This document shows, one piece after another, positions 26,135 through 35,052 of a DNA stretch of 64,000 nucleotides. The first letter of the stretch is position 1. Each line of letters opens with the position of its first letter. The translations under genes were made by a program, and so were the position numbers. Where the stretch lies: NCBI RefSeq assembly GCF_003033885.1, contig NZ_CP024081.1:4363819-4427818 (forward strand), in the 5' to 3' direction. The DNA is from Pseudomonas rhizophila (lineage in GTDB: Bacteria; Pseudomonadota; Gammaproteobacteria; Pseudomonadales; Pseudomonadaceae). The notes beneath the pieces are model-generated. The model saw only the letters and a list, made by a program, of their open reading frames with translations. It did not search any database and was not told where the DNA came from.

Positions 26135-26512
26135 ATGAACGCCTACCAGACGATTGACCAGGTCGCCAAGCGCACCGGCCTTACGGCCTATACCCTGCGC
26201 TACTACGAACGCATCGGCCTGTTGGCACCGGTCGCCCGTGCGGCCGGAGGGCAACGGCTTTATGCGCCGACTGATATGGCGTGGCTGGAGTTTCTGCTGC
26301 GTTTACGCACCACTCACATGACCATCGGCAAAATGCAAACATTCGCCAAGCTGCGCAGCGCTGGGGACTCAACGATTGCCGAACGCCGCCAGATGCTGGA
26401 GAGCCATTTACAGGATGTACAGGCCGAAGTTGCTGCCATGCAAAAGGCCGTTGCTGCACTGCAAGTCAAGATTGACCACTACCGTGCGCTTGAGGCCAAG
26501 GAGGAAGGTTAG
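26135..26512 (+). CDS. MerR-family transcriptional activator
   Basis: The protein has 125 residues from the ATG at 26135. The MerR HTH (TIDQVAKRTGLTAYTLRYYERIGLLAP) and the second helix pair (RLYAPTDMAWLEFLLRLRTTHMTIGKMQTFAKLRSAG) are followed by a dimerising coiled coil. It has no Cys in the effector region, so it is not a metal sensor of the MerR/CueR kind; it resembles the AdhR/NmlR-like aldehyde-responsive group. It should activate the 25525 promoter and so control the CMD-family gene. Confidence 0.88.
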   Translation: MNAYQTIDQVAKRTGLTAYTLRYYERIGLLAPVARAAGGQRLYAPTDMAWLEFLLRLRTTHMTIGKMQTFAKLRSAGDSTIAERRQMLESHLQDVQAEVAAMQKAVAALQVKIDHYRALEAKEEG

Positions 26513-26924
26513 GATCTGCTCTGTTGGTCGACTCCCGCCCATCACGACAAGCAGAGTCTCGCTGAAATCCTTCATGGCCGCGAGCGAAGTGGGCACCTTG
26601 AGACTATGCTCAGTGTCACTGCAGGCAATGTACTGATTTCGGTTTTCAGCCGCCAAGGAAAGGAGTCTGTATGTCTCTGGTTCTTCGTGCCCGGTTCTAT
26701 GATTGGAATGACCGAATGAGCAATCCGGTAACCGGTGCCCAGGGGCGCAGCTTGATCAATGGGCAATATCTCCTCAGTTCGTGAGCGTTTGGGCGCTTCA
26801 TTCACAGGGTCGACGATCTCCAATCTGAAGGCCGACTTCTCCAACCAGGTCGAGCAGTCGATCCAGACTGTCGGCAAATGCAGGTGGATTACTTTTGGTA
26901 AATCCCAAGGACATGGAGAGCCGC
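26513..26924. other. 412-base stretch without a convincing gene
   Basis: Minus-strand frames of 101 codons (26572-26877) and 82 codons (26408-26656) and a segment reading FADSLDRLLDLVGEVGLQIGDRR (about 26800-26880) look partly coding, but no single frame spans the region and I recognise no family. A decayed minus-strand gene is possible. GGAGAG at 26915-26920 is the ribosome site of the next gene. Confidence 0.4.
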
Positions 26925-28025
26925 ATGAACACTAAACCACTCCACAAAATCTTATGGCGCCTCGCCGGCTGCGTGACCGGGCTGGCGATGGTTGTCGCCA
27001 ATCCAGCCCAAGCTGCCGATGGCGGCATCGCCGGCGGCCCTACCTCAAGCTATAGCATTGCCTTCAGCAACTCCTACGCGGGCAGTGATTTCCGCAAAGT
27101 GATGGTGCGCAACTGGCAGGAGGTGGCGGCCCAAGCCCAAAAGGATGGCTTGATCCGCGAGGCTCCGGTGGTCAGCGCCAATAACTCCGCAGCGGAACAG
27201 GCGGCCCATATCCAGGACATGATCGTCAAAGGCGTGAACGCCATCGTCATCCTGGCCGCGTCCGACACGGCCCTCAACGGGGTGATTCGCGATGCATGCA
27301 ACGCTGGCATCGTGGTGGTCGTCATGGCCAGTCTGGTCACCGAAAGTTGCGTCTATACCGTGGACTACAACTGGTCCGCCATGGGCCGCGTGGAAATGGA
27401 TTATATCGCCGAGCGTCTCAAGGGGAACGGAACACTGCTGGAGATCCGCGGCATTGCCGGCGATGCCACCGATAAAAACATCAGCGACGGCATTCGCAAG
27501 GCCGCCAGCGACTACCCGGGCCTGAAGTTCGCCAAGACCGTGTACGGGAACTGGACGGCGTCCGTCGCACGCAAGGAGGTGGCGCTGGCACTGCCGTCGC
27601 TTCCCAGCATTGATGCCGTCGCGACTCAGGGGGGCGACGGCTACGGCGCGGCCATGGCGTTCAAGGCGGCGGGGCGCCCTTTGCCGATTATTGTGATGGG
27701 GAACCGTCAGGACGAACTTGCCCTGTGGAAGCAGGAGCGCGATGCCAATGGCTACGAGACCGTCTCGGTCTCCGCCTCCCCAAGCGTTTCCCAGGTGGGG
27801 TTCTGGGTGGCCCAGCAGATTCTGGCGGGCAAGCAAGTGCCGAAGTTCGTCGAGGTGCCGCTGGTACGCATCGATGCGAAGGACCTGGACGCGTGGCTCG
27901 CCACTATGCCGGTGGGCGGCGCCGCCAATCCTTTCTACAGCCAGGCTTCCGTTGCGGCGATGATCGACGCGGCCGTCAACCATACGGCGCCGCCGACGCC
28001 TTTGCCGGAGGTGACGAAGCAGTAG
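26925..28025 (+). CDS. Periplasmic sugar-binding-type protein, probable sensor partner
   Basis: The protein has 366 residues from the ATG at 26925, after GGAGAG. A signal peptide (about 1-31, ending NPAQAA) is followed by a Peripla_BP_4 type I fold: YSIAFSNSYAGSDFRKVMVRNWQEVAAQ, then IQDMIVKGVNAIVILAASDTALNGVI and IDAVATQGGDGYGAAMAFKAAG. No ABC permease or ATPase gene follows. Instead a giant hybrid kinase with a periplasmic helical domain begins 31 bases downstream. The TorT/TorS pair has this arrangement, so this protein probably feeds a signal to the kinase rather than a transporter. The ligand is unknown. Confidence 0.75.
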   Translation: MNTKPLHKILWRLAGCVTGLAMVVANPAQAADGGIAGGPTSSYSIAFSNSYAGSDFRKVMVRNWQEVAAQAQKDGLIREAPVVSANNSAAEQAAHIQDMIVKGVNAIVILAASDTALNGVIRDACNAGIVVVVMASLVTESCVYTVDYNWSAMGRVEMDYIAERLKGNGTLLEIRGIAGDATDKNISDGIRKAASDYPGLKFAKTVYGNWTASVARKEVALALPSLPSIDAVATQGGDGYGAAMAFKAAGRPLPIIVMGNRQDELALWKQERDANGYETVSVSASPSVSQVGFWVAQQILAGKQVPKFVEVPLVRIDAKDLDAWLATMPVGGAANPFYSQASVAAMIDAAVNHTAPPTPLPEVTKQ

Positions 28026-28056
28026 TGGTGGGCGGGGAGCGAGGAGGCGAGGCGCG

Positions 28057-31000
28057 GTGCTGACATTCAGGCCCACCACAGACAGGCCCATTGCCGTCAG
28101 GATCGGGCTGGCAGTCGCCGCACTGGTGTTTCTGATGCTGGCGGTATCGCTAGTGAACCTCTATGGCCTGCGAGGCATGGTTCGTTCGGTGGATTCGGCC
28201 AGCCATTCCGCAGAAATTCTGGCCTCGGTCAACGGGGCCACCGAGCGGGTGGAAAACTTCATCGCCACCCGCGACCAGGAAAGCCTCTCCCAAGCCGAGG
28301 GCATGGTGGCGACCGCTATTGCCGGCCTTACCGCCATTGCGGTGGCAGAGGCGCAATCGCTCAAGGGCGGTCTGGACAGGCTCGCCGCGGCGATCGCCGC
28401 TTTGCGGGCGGCGACCCTGACCATGGATGGCGAAACGGAGAACATGACAGCCCACTACGGTCGGATGCGAGAGGCGACGATCCTGGTCGAACAGGGCATC
28501 GCCGATGGGCTGAAGGGGCTTGACGCCCGCACCGCTGAGCACCAGGCACAGGTGAGCAACATTGAAGGCGCCCATCGCATCCTGGATATCCTGCGCAACG
28601 GCGAACGGATCATCATCGCCAATGTGGCCAAGATGCTGGTGACCGGTGATGGGGCGGCCGCAGCGCGCAACGCCTGCGCGGCACTCCCGCCGGTGGTCGA
28701 GCAATTGCGCGAGGTGATGGGGGAGCCGCAGGAGAGAGAGCCCCTCGACCAGTTGGCAACAGCGGTCGTTGCTACCTGCGTGACGGTAGAGCACCTTGGC
28801 GAGGCGCCCAAGTTGCGGGGAGGCGAGGCGTTGCGGCAGCTCGCCGTCGTCGGGGATGTGGTCGAGCACCTCGAGGCAATGTTGAGTGAGGTGGATGGGC
28901 GCGTTGCTCATGATGCAAGCGACATTCAGGCAGCCACCGGCTTGCTGCACAATGCCGCCGCGTTGTCCAAGCGTTTCGCCGAGCGTGTTGCCACCCTGGA
29001 GGCGCAGACCCTGTCGTTTCGCCTGTCACCGTCAGCGGAGGTCGCCAGCTCTGTCGGCCACATCCTTGATGAACTTTCCCGTCTCGCGCGCGTTCTGCCT
29101 TCGTCCGTGGGGCCGCAAGCCAAGGCTACGCCTCTGACGGTCAGCGATCAGATTGCCGGCTACCGGGCGGCATTCGCCAGGTTCCATCAGGCAAGCAACG
29201 CTTTGAGCGATGCACGCGATCAGGTTCGCGACGAGGCTCGCAGCGCCGGCCAGTTGGTTGCGCGCTTCGCTGGAGAGGCGCGCTCCGACGCCTTGGTCCA
29301 CAATGATCGCGGCATGCTTGCGACGATAATTGCAGGTACCGTCGCCATCCTGCTAGCCGGCGCCATCGCCTGGAGCACGTCGCGATTTATCGCACAGCCC
29401 ATCGTGGCCCTGGCCTCGGTCATGCGCAGGCTTGCGGCCGGCGACCTGAACGCCGAGATCGCCAGCGCCGGACGCGGCGACGAGATTGGAATCATGACCC
29501 GCGCCGTACGGGTGTTCCAGGAGAATGCCCTGCGCATCCGGGTGCTGGAGGCTGAGGCTGAAGCCGAACGACAGCAAGTCCAGGCCTCCTTGGAGAGAAT
29601 GGTCGCCGAACGGACCGACACGCTGCATCAACAGACCGAGGTGCTGGAGGCGCAGGCCGTCGAGCTCATTCAGGCGCGCAACCAGGCCGAGACGGCCAAC
29701 CAGGCAAAGAGCGATTTCGTCGCCACGGTCAGCCACGAACTGCGCACCCCCCTGACCCTCATTCTCGCCCCCCTGGAGCAGCTCTCGGCGGCGACCATCC
29801 CGCCGGCGGACTGGCATGTGCAAATCGACCGCGCCCAACGCAACGCACTGCGCTTGATGAACCGGGTGAATGACATTCTCGATTTCTCCAAAGCCGAAGC
29901 GGGCAAGTTTGAGGTGTGTCCGGCGCCAATTGACTTGAACAAGATGGTGGGTGTGCTGGCCGAGGATGCCGCCATGGTGGCCGAGGGCAAAGGCTGCACT
30001 CTGACCAGCAGCATCGATCCTGCGCTCGGCACGGTGTTCCTGGACCCCCGACACTTCGAGAAGATTCTTCTCAACCTGGTGAGCAATGCTATCAAGTTCA
30101 CGTCCGCTGGCGGCACCGTGCACCTGGCAGTGACGCTGATTGATGGCGAGCGTTTTGAACTCGCGGTGCAAGACTCGGGGATCGGCATTGCGCCTGACAA
30201 ACTGCCGTTGCTGTTCCAGCGTTTTTCCCAGATCGACAACTCCGCCACGCGCCACTACAGCGGCACAGGCATCGGTCTGGCCCTGGTCAAGGATCTGGCC
30301 GAACTGATGGGGGGCGAAGTGGGCGTGAACAGCGAGCCTGGACGGGGTTCGTGCTTCTTTGTTCGACTTCCGCTGGGGGCCGAGCAAAACACCGTGCCGA
30401 GCGAAGCCAGCAATATGCAGGAGCGATCGTCATCGAGCACAACAAGCACTATTGAGCAGCGCCACTTGCGTTTCGACGACGGCCACCAAGGCAGTCGCAA
30501 CGACCAAGTCGTGACGCAAGGCGCAGGTGACGAGCAGCACCCGGAACACGCCTTGCGATCCAGAGTGCTGGTGGTCGACGACAGCCCGGAAATGCTCAGC
30601 TATCTCAGAGAACTTTTGCAAAACGATTACATCGTCGCCACCGCAGTTGATGGCGAGCAGGCCTGGGCACTCCTGCAGCGTCGACCCATCGATGTGGTCG
30701 TTTCGGATGTGATGATGCCGAAACTCGATGGCTTTGGCCTGACAGCCAGAATCAAAGCCAGCGCCGGTTTTGCCCATTTACCGGTGATCCTGGTGACCGC
30801 CCGTGGCGGTAGCGAGGCCTGCGTCTCCGGGCTGGAGAGTGGCGCCGATGACTATATCGCCAAACCCTTCTCGCCGCTGGAGCTCATGGCTCGCGTGCGC
30901 GCGGCGCTCCGCATGAGTCACGTGCAAACCGAACTGCATGCAAAATCCCGTCAGGCGGGCATGGCCGAAATCGCTACGACTGTGCTGCACAACGTCGGCA

Positions 31001-31770
31001 ACGTCCTTAACAGTGTGAACGTATCGGCAGAACTGGTCAGCAGCCTGATGCGCACCTCCAAAGCCCAGGGGCTGGGCAAGGTGGCTCAGATGATGAACGA
31101 ACACGTCCATGACTTGAGCGATTTTCTCACCACAGACCACAAAGGAAAGATGCTGCCCGGCTACCTGCTCAAGCTGGCGGAGGTGGTGGCGATAGAGCAA
31201 CAGGGCATTATCGAAGAGCTCGGGCAACTCACCAAGGGCATTGACCACATCAAAACCATTGTCGCTGCCCAGCAGTCCTATGCCGTTGCTGTCAGTATCG
31301 TCGAGACAGTACCGGTCCCGGAGTTGATCGATGATGCCTTGCGCATGAGTGCTGGATCACTGGCGCGCCAGGAGGTGACGGTGGTCAAGGACATTGCCGA
31401 CTTGCCCTTGCTGCCGCTGGACCGGCACCGGATGCTGCTGATTCTGGTGAACCTGATCCGCAATGCCAAACAAGCAATGAACGGCGTGATCGATCGCAGC
31501 CCGTGCATCACGTTCAGCGCCTTGCTGGCTGACGGGCCAGCATTGCGTATCACGGTGACCGACAACGGCAATGGGATTGCACCAGAGCATCTGGCGCGGC
31601 TCTTTTCCCATGGCTTCACTACTCGCAAAGACGGTCACGGTTTCGGCCTGCACAGCTGCGCGCTGGCCGCACAGGAAATGGGGGGCAGCTTGACCGTGCA
31701 CAGCGACGGGGCTGGACAGGGTGCAACCTTCATCCTTGATGTTCCGCTCGATGGTCCGCAGACGCAGTGA
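28057..31770 (+). CDS. Hybrid sensor kinase with HK-REC-HK architecture (TorS-like)
   Basis: The protein has 1237 residues; the GTG start follows GAGGAGG. Membrane helices lie at about 15-37 and 420-440, bounding a long helical periplasmic domain. Then come HAMP (440-495), a coiled coil, HisKA with His560 (SHELRTPL) and its ATPase domain (about 660-775: NLVSNAIKF, DSGIGI, GTGIGLAL). A receiver follows with Asp884 (VVSDVMMP). A second kinase module follows, with His978 (TTVLHNVGNVLNSV) and its own ATPase domain (NLIRNAKQAM, DNGNGI, GFGLHSCALAAQEMGG). A second full kinase after the receiver is unusual. No separate response regulator is seen nearby. Confidence 0.85.
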   Translation: MLTFRPTTDRPIAVRIGLAVAALVFLMLAVSLVNLYGLRGMVRSVDSASHSAEILASVNGATERVENFIATRDQESLSQAEGMVATAIAGLTAIAVAEAQSLKGGLDRLAAAIAALRAATLTMDGETENMTAHYGRMREATILVEQGIADGLKGLDARTAEHQAQVSNIEGAHRILDILRNGERIIIANVAKMLVTGDGAAAARNACAALPPVVEQLREVMGEPQEREPLDQLATAVVATCVTVEHLGEAPKLRGGEALRQLAVVGDVVEHLEAMLSEVDGRVAHDASDIQAATGLLHNAAALSKRFAERVATLEAQTLSFRLSPSAEVASSVGHILDELSRLARVLPSSVGPQAKATPLTVSDQIAGYRAAFARFHQASNALSDARDQVRDEARSAGQLVARFAGEARSDALVHNDRGMLATIIAGTVAILLAGAIAWSTSRFIAQPIVALASVMRRLAAGDLNAEIASAGRGDEIGIMTRAVRVFQENALRIRVLEAEAEAERQQVQASLERMVAERTDTLHQQTEVLEAQAVELIQARNQAETANQAKSDFVATVSHELRTPLTLILAPLEQLSAATIPPADWHVQIDRAQRNALRLMNRVNDILDFSKAEAGKFEVCPAPIDLNKMVGVLAEDAAMVAEGKGCTLTSSIDPALGTVFLDPRHFEKILLNLVSNAIKFTSAGGTVHLAVTLIDGERFELAVQDSGIGIAPDKLPLLFQRFSQIDNSATRHYSGTGIGLALVKDLAELMGGEVGVNSEPGRGSCFFVRLPLGAEQNTVPSEASNMQERSSSSTTSTIEQRHLRFDDGHQGSRNDQVVTQGAGDEQHPEHALRSRVLVVDDSPEMLSYLRELLQNDYIVATAVDGEQAWALLQRRPIDVVVSDVMMPKLDGFGLTARIKASAGFAHLPVILVTARGGSEACVSGLESGADDYIAKPFSPLELMARVRAALRMSHVQTELHAKSRQAGMAEIATTVLHNVGNVLNSVNVSAELVSSLMRTSKAQGLGKVAQMMNEHVHDLSDFLTTDHKGKMLPGYLLKLAEVVAIEQQGIIEELGQLTKGIDHIKTIVAAQQSYAVAVSIVETVPVPELIDDALRMSAGSLARQEVTVVKDIADLPLLPLDRHRMLLILVNLIRNAKQAMNGVIDRSPCITFSALLADGPALRITVTDNGNGIAPEHLARLFSHGFTTRKDGHGFGLHSCALAAQEMGGSLTVHSDGAGQGATFILDVPLDGPQTQ

Positions 31771-31892
31771 TGAGCACCAGATGTCAGGAAATCATTTGGA
31801 AGCGAGTCCCAGATAGACCCAGTACAGCAGGGCAGTTGCGCCGATGGCAGCTCCTGACATGCAAACGGCTATCCAGCCAAATCGCCAGATAT

Positions 31893-31916
31893 GTGACTTA
31901 ATTACAATGTGGTCAC
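31893..31916. promoter_or_regulatory. TetR regulon operator, site A (before tetR)
   Basis: GTGAC at 31893-31897 and GTCAC at 31912-31916 are separated by 14 bases. The same form occurs at 32663, 37396 and 37520. It lies 39 bases before the TetR start, indicating autoregulation. A minus-strand frame with a hydrophobic 22-residue end (31792-31860) also lies beside it, but I cannot support a gene there. Confidence 0.8.
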
Positions 31917-31954
31917 AAGTTGTCAACCGCCTTTGAGGTGAGTAAGCTGACCGC

Positions 31955-32569
31955 ATGAACCAGCCAATATCCCCCAGCGTCCGTGGCCCAGTCGACCATG
32001 ACATCCGAGACCAGATTGTCGCGGCGGCCAATGAGCATTTCAGTCAATACGGTTACGGCAAGACCACGGTGTCCGACCTGGCCAAGGCCATCGGGTTTTC
32101 CAAGGCTTACATCTACAAGTTCTTTGATTCCAAGCAGGCAATCGGCGAAGCCATTTGCAAAAATTGTCTGGCGCAAATCGTTGCCGCCGTGGAGCAGGCC
32201 ATCAACGTGGAAGGCCTCTCACCTACGGAGCGCTTTAGACGCATGGTCAAAACACTGATGGTCACGGGCGCGGACCTGTTCTTCAACGACCGCAAGCTTT
32301 ATGACATCGCCGCGTTCTCGGCCTCGGAGCGTTGGCCAAGCTCGCAGGTTTATAATGCCCGGATCAAAGACTTTGTTCTGCAGATCGTACGAGAGGGGCG
32401 AGAACTCGGTGAGTTCGAGCGCAGGACGCCACTGGACGAGACGGTAGACGCGATACATCTGGCGCTCCAGCCTTTCGTCAATCCTTTGCTGTTGCAGTAC
32501 AACCTCGATCGCATCGAGGATGCCCCAACGCTCACCTCCAATCTCATCCTGCGTAGCCTCATGCCCTGA
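31955..32569 (+). CDS. TetR-family repressor of the thioesterase/FadL/RND regulon
   Basis: The protein has 204 residues. The N-terminal HTH (IRDQIVAAANEHFSQYGYGKTTVSDLAKAIGFSKAYIYKFFDSKQAIGEAI) is complete; the ligand-binding C-terminal domain (about 70-204) is of a generic AcrR type. The start follows GAGGTGAG. A GTGAC-N14-GTCAC site precedes the gene, and three more copies precede the neighbouring thioesterase and the divergent efflux operons. It is therefore the likely repressor of all of them, released by a lipid or hydrophobic ligand. The regulon is inferred from the shared sites. Confidence 0.88.
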   Translation: MNQPISPSVRGPVDHDIRDQIVAAANEHFSQYGYGKTTVSDLAKAIGFSKAYIYKFFDSKQAIGEAICKNCLAQIVAAVEQAINVEGLSPTERFRRMVKTLMVTGADLFFNDRKLYDIAAFSASERWPSSQVYNARIKDFVLQIVREGRELGEFERRTPLDETVDAIHLALQPFVNPLLLQYNLDRIEDAPTLTSNLILRSLMP

Positions 32570-32662
32570 GTTTCGGCTGAGGGCTGCATTGCCATTGCAA
32601 CCTATTCCCGCGTGGTCCCTGCGATTTTACCTTCTGAATGAAGGTATCTATTTGTCTGGATT

Positions 32663-32686
32663 GTGACTGTTGACACAAATGGTCAC
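32663..32686. promoter_or_regulatory. TetR regulon operator, site B (before the thioesterase-FadL operon)
   Basis: GTGAC at 32663-32667 and GTCAC at 32682-32686, again 14 bases apart, with TTGACA inside. It lies 164 bases before the thioesterase ATG, and the TTGACA suggests it overlaps the -35 region. Confidence 0.8.
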
Positions 32687-32849
32687 ATGAATAAGTATGG
32701 CGCATCTGTTCTCAAGAGATCGCCATGATCCAGCGCCGCCTTCAGCTTAGGTCTTCACCGATTCCATCCACCCGTTTCGATTGGGAGAGGGCGACGCCTG
32801 CGTGCTGCTTGGTGGGGATCACGACGGGTCAGTTCAGGGGAGCGTTGAT

Positions 32850-33629
32850 ATGACCAGCTTTGCCCAGATGCTGCAGCAATTCGATCCAGACTCACCTTTT
32901 ATTGCACCACCCAACTGGCTACAGGGGCGCACTGTCTTTGGGGGCCTGTCTGCGGCGCTGTCGCTGCAAGCGGTTTTGCGTGAGTGTCCGACAGATTTCC
33001 CGCCGTTCAGGTCAGCCCAGGTGTCGTTCATTGGCCCTGTCACACAGGCCCAGACATTCGAAACCAGCGTGTTGCGTCAAGGGCGGTCAGTCACCTCGGT
33101 AGCGGTCGACTGTATGTCGGGCGATGACCTGGCGCTGCGCACCACGCTGTTATTCGCTCAGCCGCGCGAAAGCAAAATCAGCCACAACTCCTGGGGAAGA
33201 CCGCTTGTAGAGGGGCCATCCAAATACTCCACGCTGGTTCTGGATAGCAACGTCGCACCGGCTTGCGCCCATAACTTCGAGATGCGCGCGGCGGGCGGTT
33301 CATTGCCAGTATCTGGCGCAGAAAATCCCGAACTGTTGATGTGGGTGCGCCACCTGGATGCACAGGGCGTGGACCCGGCCGTCGCCTTGGTTGCGCTCGC
33401 TGACAGTTTGCCGCCGGCCGCCATGACCTGCTTCACCGAGCCCGCCGCCATCAGCTCTGCGTCCTGGATGATTGATCTACCGCAGCCGGCCGTTGCTGGT
33501 GAATGGTTTCTCATCAGTTCTTTCAGCCAGCAGGCTCTGGAAGGTTACTCATTGCAAGATATGGAAATCTGGGACGAAAGCGGTCGACGAGTGCTTTGGG
33601 CGCGTCAGACCGTGGCAATTTTCACATAA
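32850..33629 (+). CDS. Acyl-CoA thioesterase-like protein (double hot-dog)
   Basis: The protein has 259 residues from the ATG at 32850, after GGGGAG; the frame is open to 32781 but without a ribosome site. The pattern WLQGRTVFGGLSAALSLQAVLRE followed by PFRSAQVSFIGPVTQAQTFETSVLRQGRSVTSVAVDCMSGD is that of TesB-type thioesterases with two hot-dog domains. Such proteins hydrolyse acyl-CoA to free acid. It is soluble. FadL follows after 50 bases in the same operon, so acyl chains and outer-membrane hydrophobic transport are linked, under site B. Confidence 0.82.
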   Translation: MTSFAQMLQQFDPDSPFIAPPNWLQGRTVFGGLSAALSLQAVLRECPTDFPPFRSAQVSFIGPVTQAQTFETSVLRQGRSVTSVAVDCMSGDDLALRTTLLFAQPRESKISHNSWGRPLVEGPSKYSTLVLDSNVAPACAHNFEMRAAGGSLPVSGAENPELLMWVRHLDAQGVDPAVALVALADSLPPAAMTCFTEPAAISSASWMIDLPQPAVAGEWFLISSFSQQALEGYSLQDMEIWDESGRRVLWARQTVAIFT

Positions 33630-33679
33630 CACAACCACCCGCTTCATTCACCTCAGCTACTGCTGTAAGAGTTCTAATA

Positions 33680-34951
33680 ATGAAAAAAATATGGCTCAAG
33701 ACCCCGCTAGGTCTCGCTGTTGCGCTCGCCACTTCTCATGTGCTGGCGAGCGGTTTCGCGCTCAATGAGCAAAGCATCAGTGGGATGGGATCCGGGTTTG
33801 CCGGTCGCTCGTCTTCTGCTGAAGATGCGAGCACCGTTTTTGGCAATCCGGCGGGCATGTCTCGCTTGAAGAGGGAGCAGGTCAGTCTGGGGGCGGCGAC
33901 GCTTTTCGCCAAGTCCGACATCAGCCAGACTCGCAGCACCTTCGGTGGCCAGCAGGACGGCGATATGGTGCCAGCGACCACGGTGCCGATGGGTTACTAC
34001 GTCAAACCCATTGATGAGCACTGGGCGTTCGGTGTTGGTTTTTATGTTCCTTTCGGCCTGATTACCGACTATGGCAGCGGTTTCGCCGGGCGTTATTACG
34101 CCAACAAAAGCGAGGTCACGACCCTTACGTTCCAGCCCACTGTAAGCTATGCCTTTAACGACAAAGTGTCGATCGGGTTCGGTCCTACCATCAACCGTAT
34201 CAGCGGTGAGTTGTCCGGGATGGTGCCCAACCCTCTCAGCCCTGGGCGCAATGATGGAAAACTCAAAAGCACCGGCGACGACACGGCCCTGGGTTTCAAC
34301 GCGGGGATCCTGGTGCAGGCTACTGACCGAACCCGTTTAGGTCTGACGTACCACTCCAAAGTCAGTTACCACTTGGACGCCAAGACTAAGGTTACTGGTG
34401 GAGTCTTCAGCTTGCTGGGCGTCAGCGGCCAGAGCTATGACGCTTCGCTGGATGTGGATACACCGGAGTCGGTGGACTTCTCGGTGACTCATCAGCTCAA
34501 CGATGACTGGACGCTTTATGCAGGGACCACCTGGACACGCTGGAGTCGCTTCAAGGAACTGGTCATCCAGAACTCGGGTTTGCCTCCTTTGCTCAGTGGC
34601 TCGCTGGGCACCGTTGCCGAAGAGCAGAACTGGCATGACACGTGGGCCCACGCCATCGGTACGGCGTACCGGTTGAACAACCAGTGGGTGCTTCGCGCAG
34701 GCTTGTCGGTCGACCAGTCGCCCGCCAACAACACCGACCGCGGGCCACGTATTCCTACGGGCGACCGGACGGTGATCAGCTTCGGTGCAGGCTGGACGCC
34801 GGTGGACGATGTCACGATCGACGTTGCCTATTCTTATCTGTGGGAAGAGAGCGTGCAGGTCAATCACACCTCAGCGACCCGGGGCGCCTACAGCTCCACG
34901 TATAAGAACAGTGCCAGCGGCCTCGGTGCTTCTGTCAGCTATCGCTTCTGA
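33680..34951 (+). CDS. FadL/OmpP1-type outer-membrane hydrophobic transporter
   Basis: The protein has 423 residues from the ATG at 33680; longer frames overlap the thioesterase. The signal peptide (MKKIWLKTPLGLAVALATSHVLA) is cut before SGFALNEQSISGMGSGFAGRSSSAEDASTVFGNPAGMSRL, the plug-like N-terminus of the FadL family. The rest is beta-rich and ends in Phe (GASVSYRF), as in outer-membrane barrels. FadL proteins admit long-chain fatty acids or aromatic hydrocarbons. Here it shares an operon with a thioesterase and the TetR operator. Confidence 0.92.
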   Translation: MKKIWLKTPLGLAVALATSHVLASGFALNEQSISGMGSGFAGRSSSAEDASTVFGNPAGMSRLKREQVSLGAATLFAKSDISQTRSTFGGQQDGDMVPATTVPMGYYVKPIDEHWAFGVGFYVPFGLITDYGSGFAGRYYANKSEVTTLTFQPTVSYAFNDKVSIGFGPTINRISGELSGMVPNPLSPGRNDGKLKSTGDDTALGFNAGILVQATDRTRLGLTYHSKVSYHLDAKTKVTGGVFSLLGVSGQSYDASLDVDTPESVDFSVTHQLNDDWTLYAGTTWTRWSRFKELVIQNSGLPPLLSGSLGTVAEEQNWHDTWAHAIGTAYRLNNQWVLRAGLSVDQSPANNTDRGPRIPTGDRTVISFGAGWTPVDDVTIDVAYSYLWEESVQVNHTSATRGAYSSTYKNSASGLGASVSYRF

Positions 34952-34974
34952 TTGATTGCCGCTTTACGATAACG

Positions 34975-35009
34975 AAAAGGCCGGGGCACAGGTTGCCTCC
35001 GGCCTTTTT
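34975..35009. terminator. Bidirectional terminator between fadL-like and SDR genes
   Basis: AAAAGGCCGG pairs with CCGGCCTTTTT around a 14-base loop. The A-run on one side and T-run on the other suit termination of both the FadL-like gene (plus) and the SDR gene (minus), which converge here. Confidence 0.9.
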
Positions 35010-35052
35010 GTAGGCATTCCTTTCCCTTCGGGAAGGCCTTCACCTCGCCCAC

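Noticed and set aside
26408..26877. Two overlapping minus-strand frames between the MerR and binding-protein genes
   Set aside because: They are in different frames, neither has a family match I know, and neither has a good ribosome site. I recorded the stretch as unassigned.
31792..31890. Minus-strand frame ending in a hydrophobic peptide (WIAVCMSGAAIGATALLYWVYLGLASK)
   Set aside because: It looks like a membrane helix, but the only ATG gives 22 residues and the upstream part runs through operator A. I cannot support a gene.
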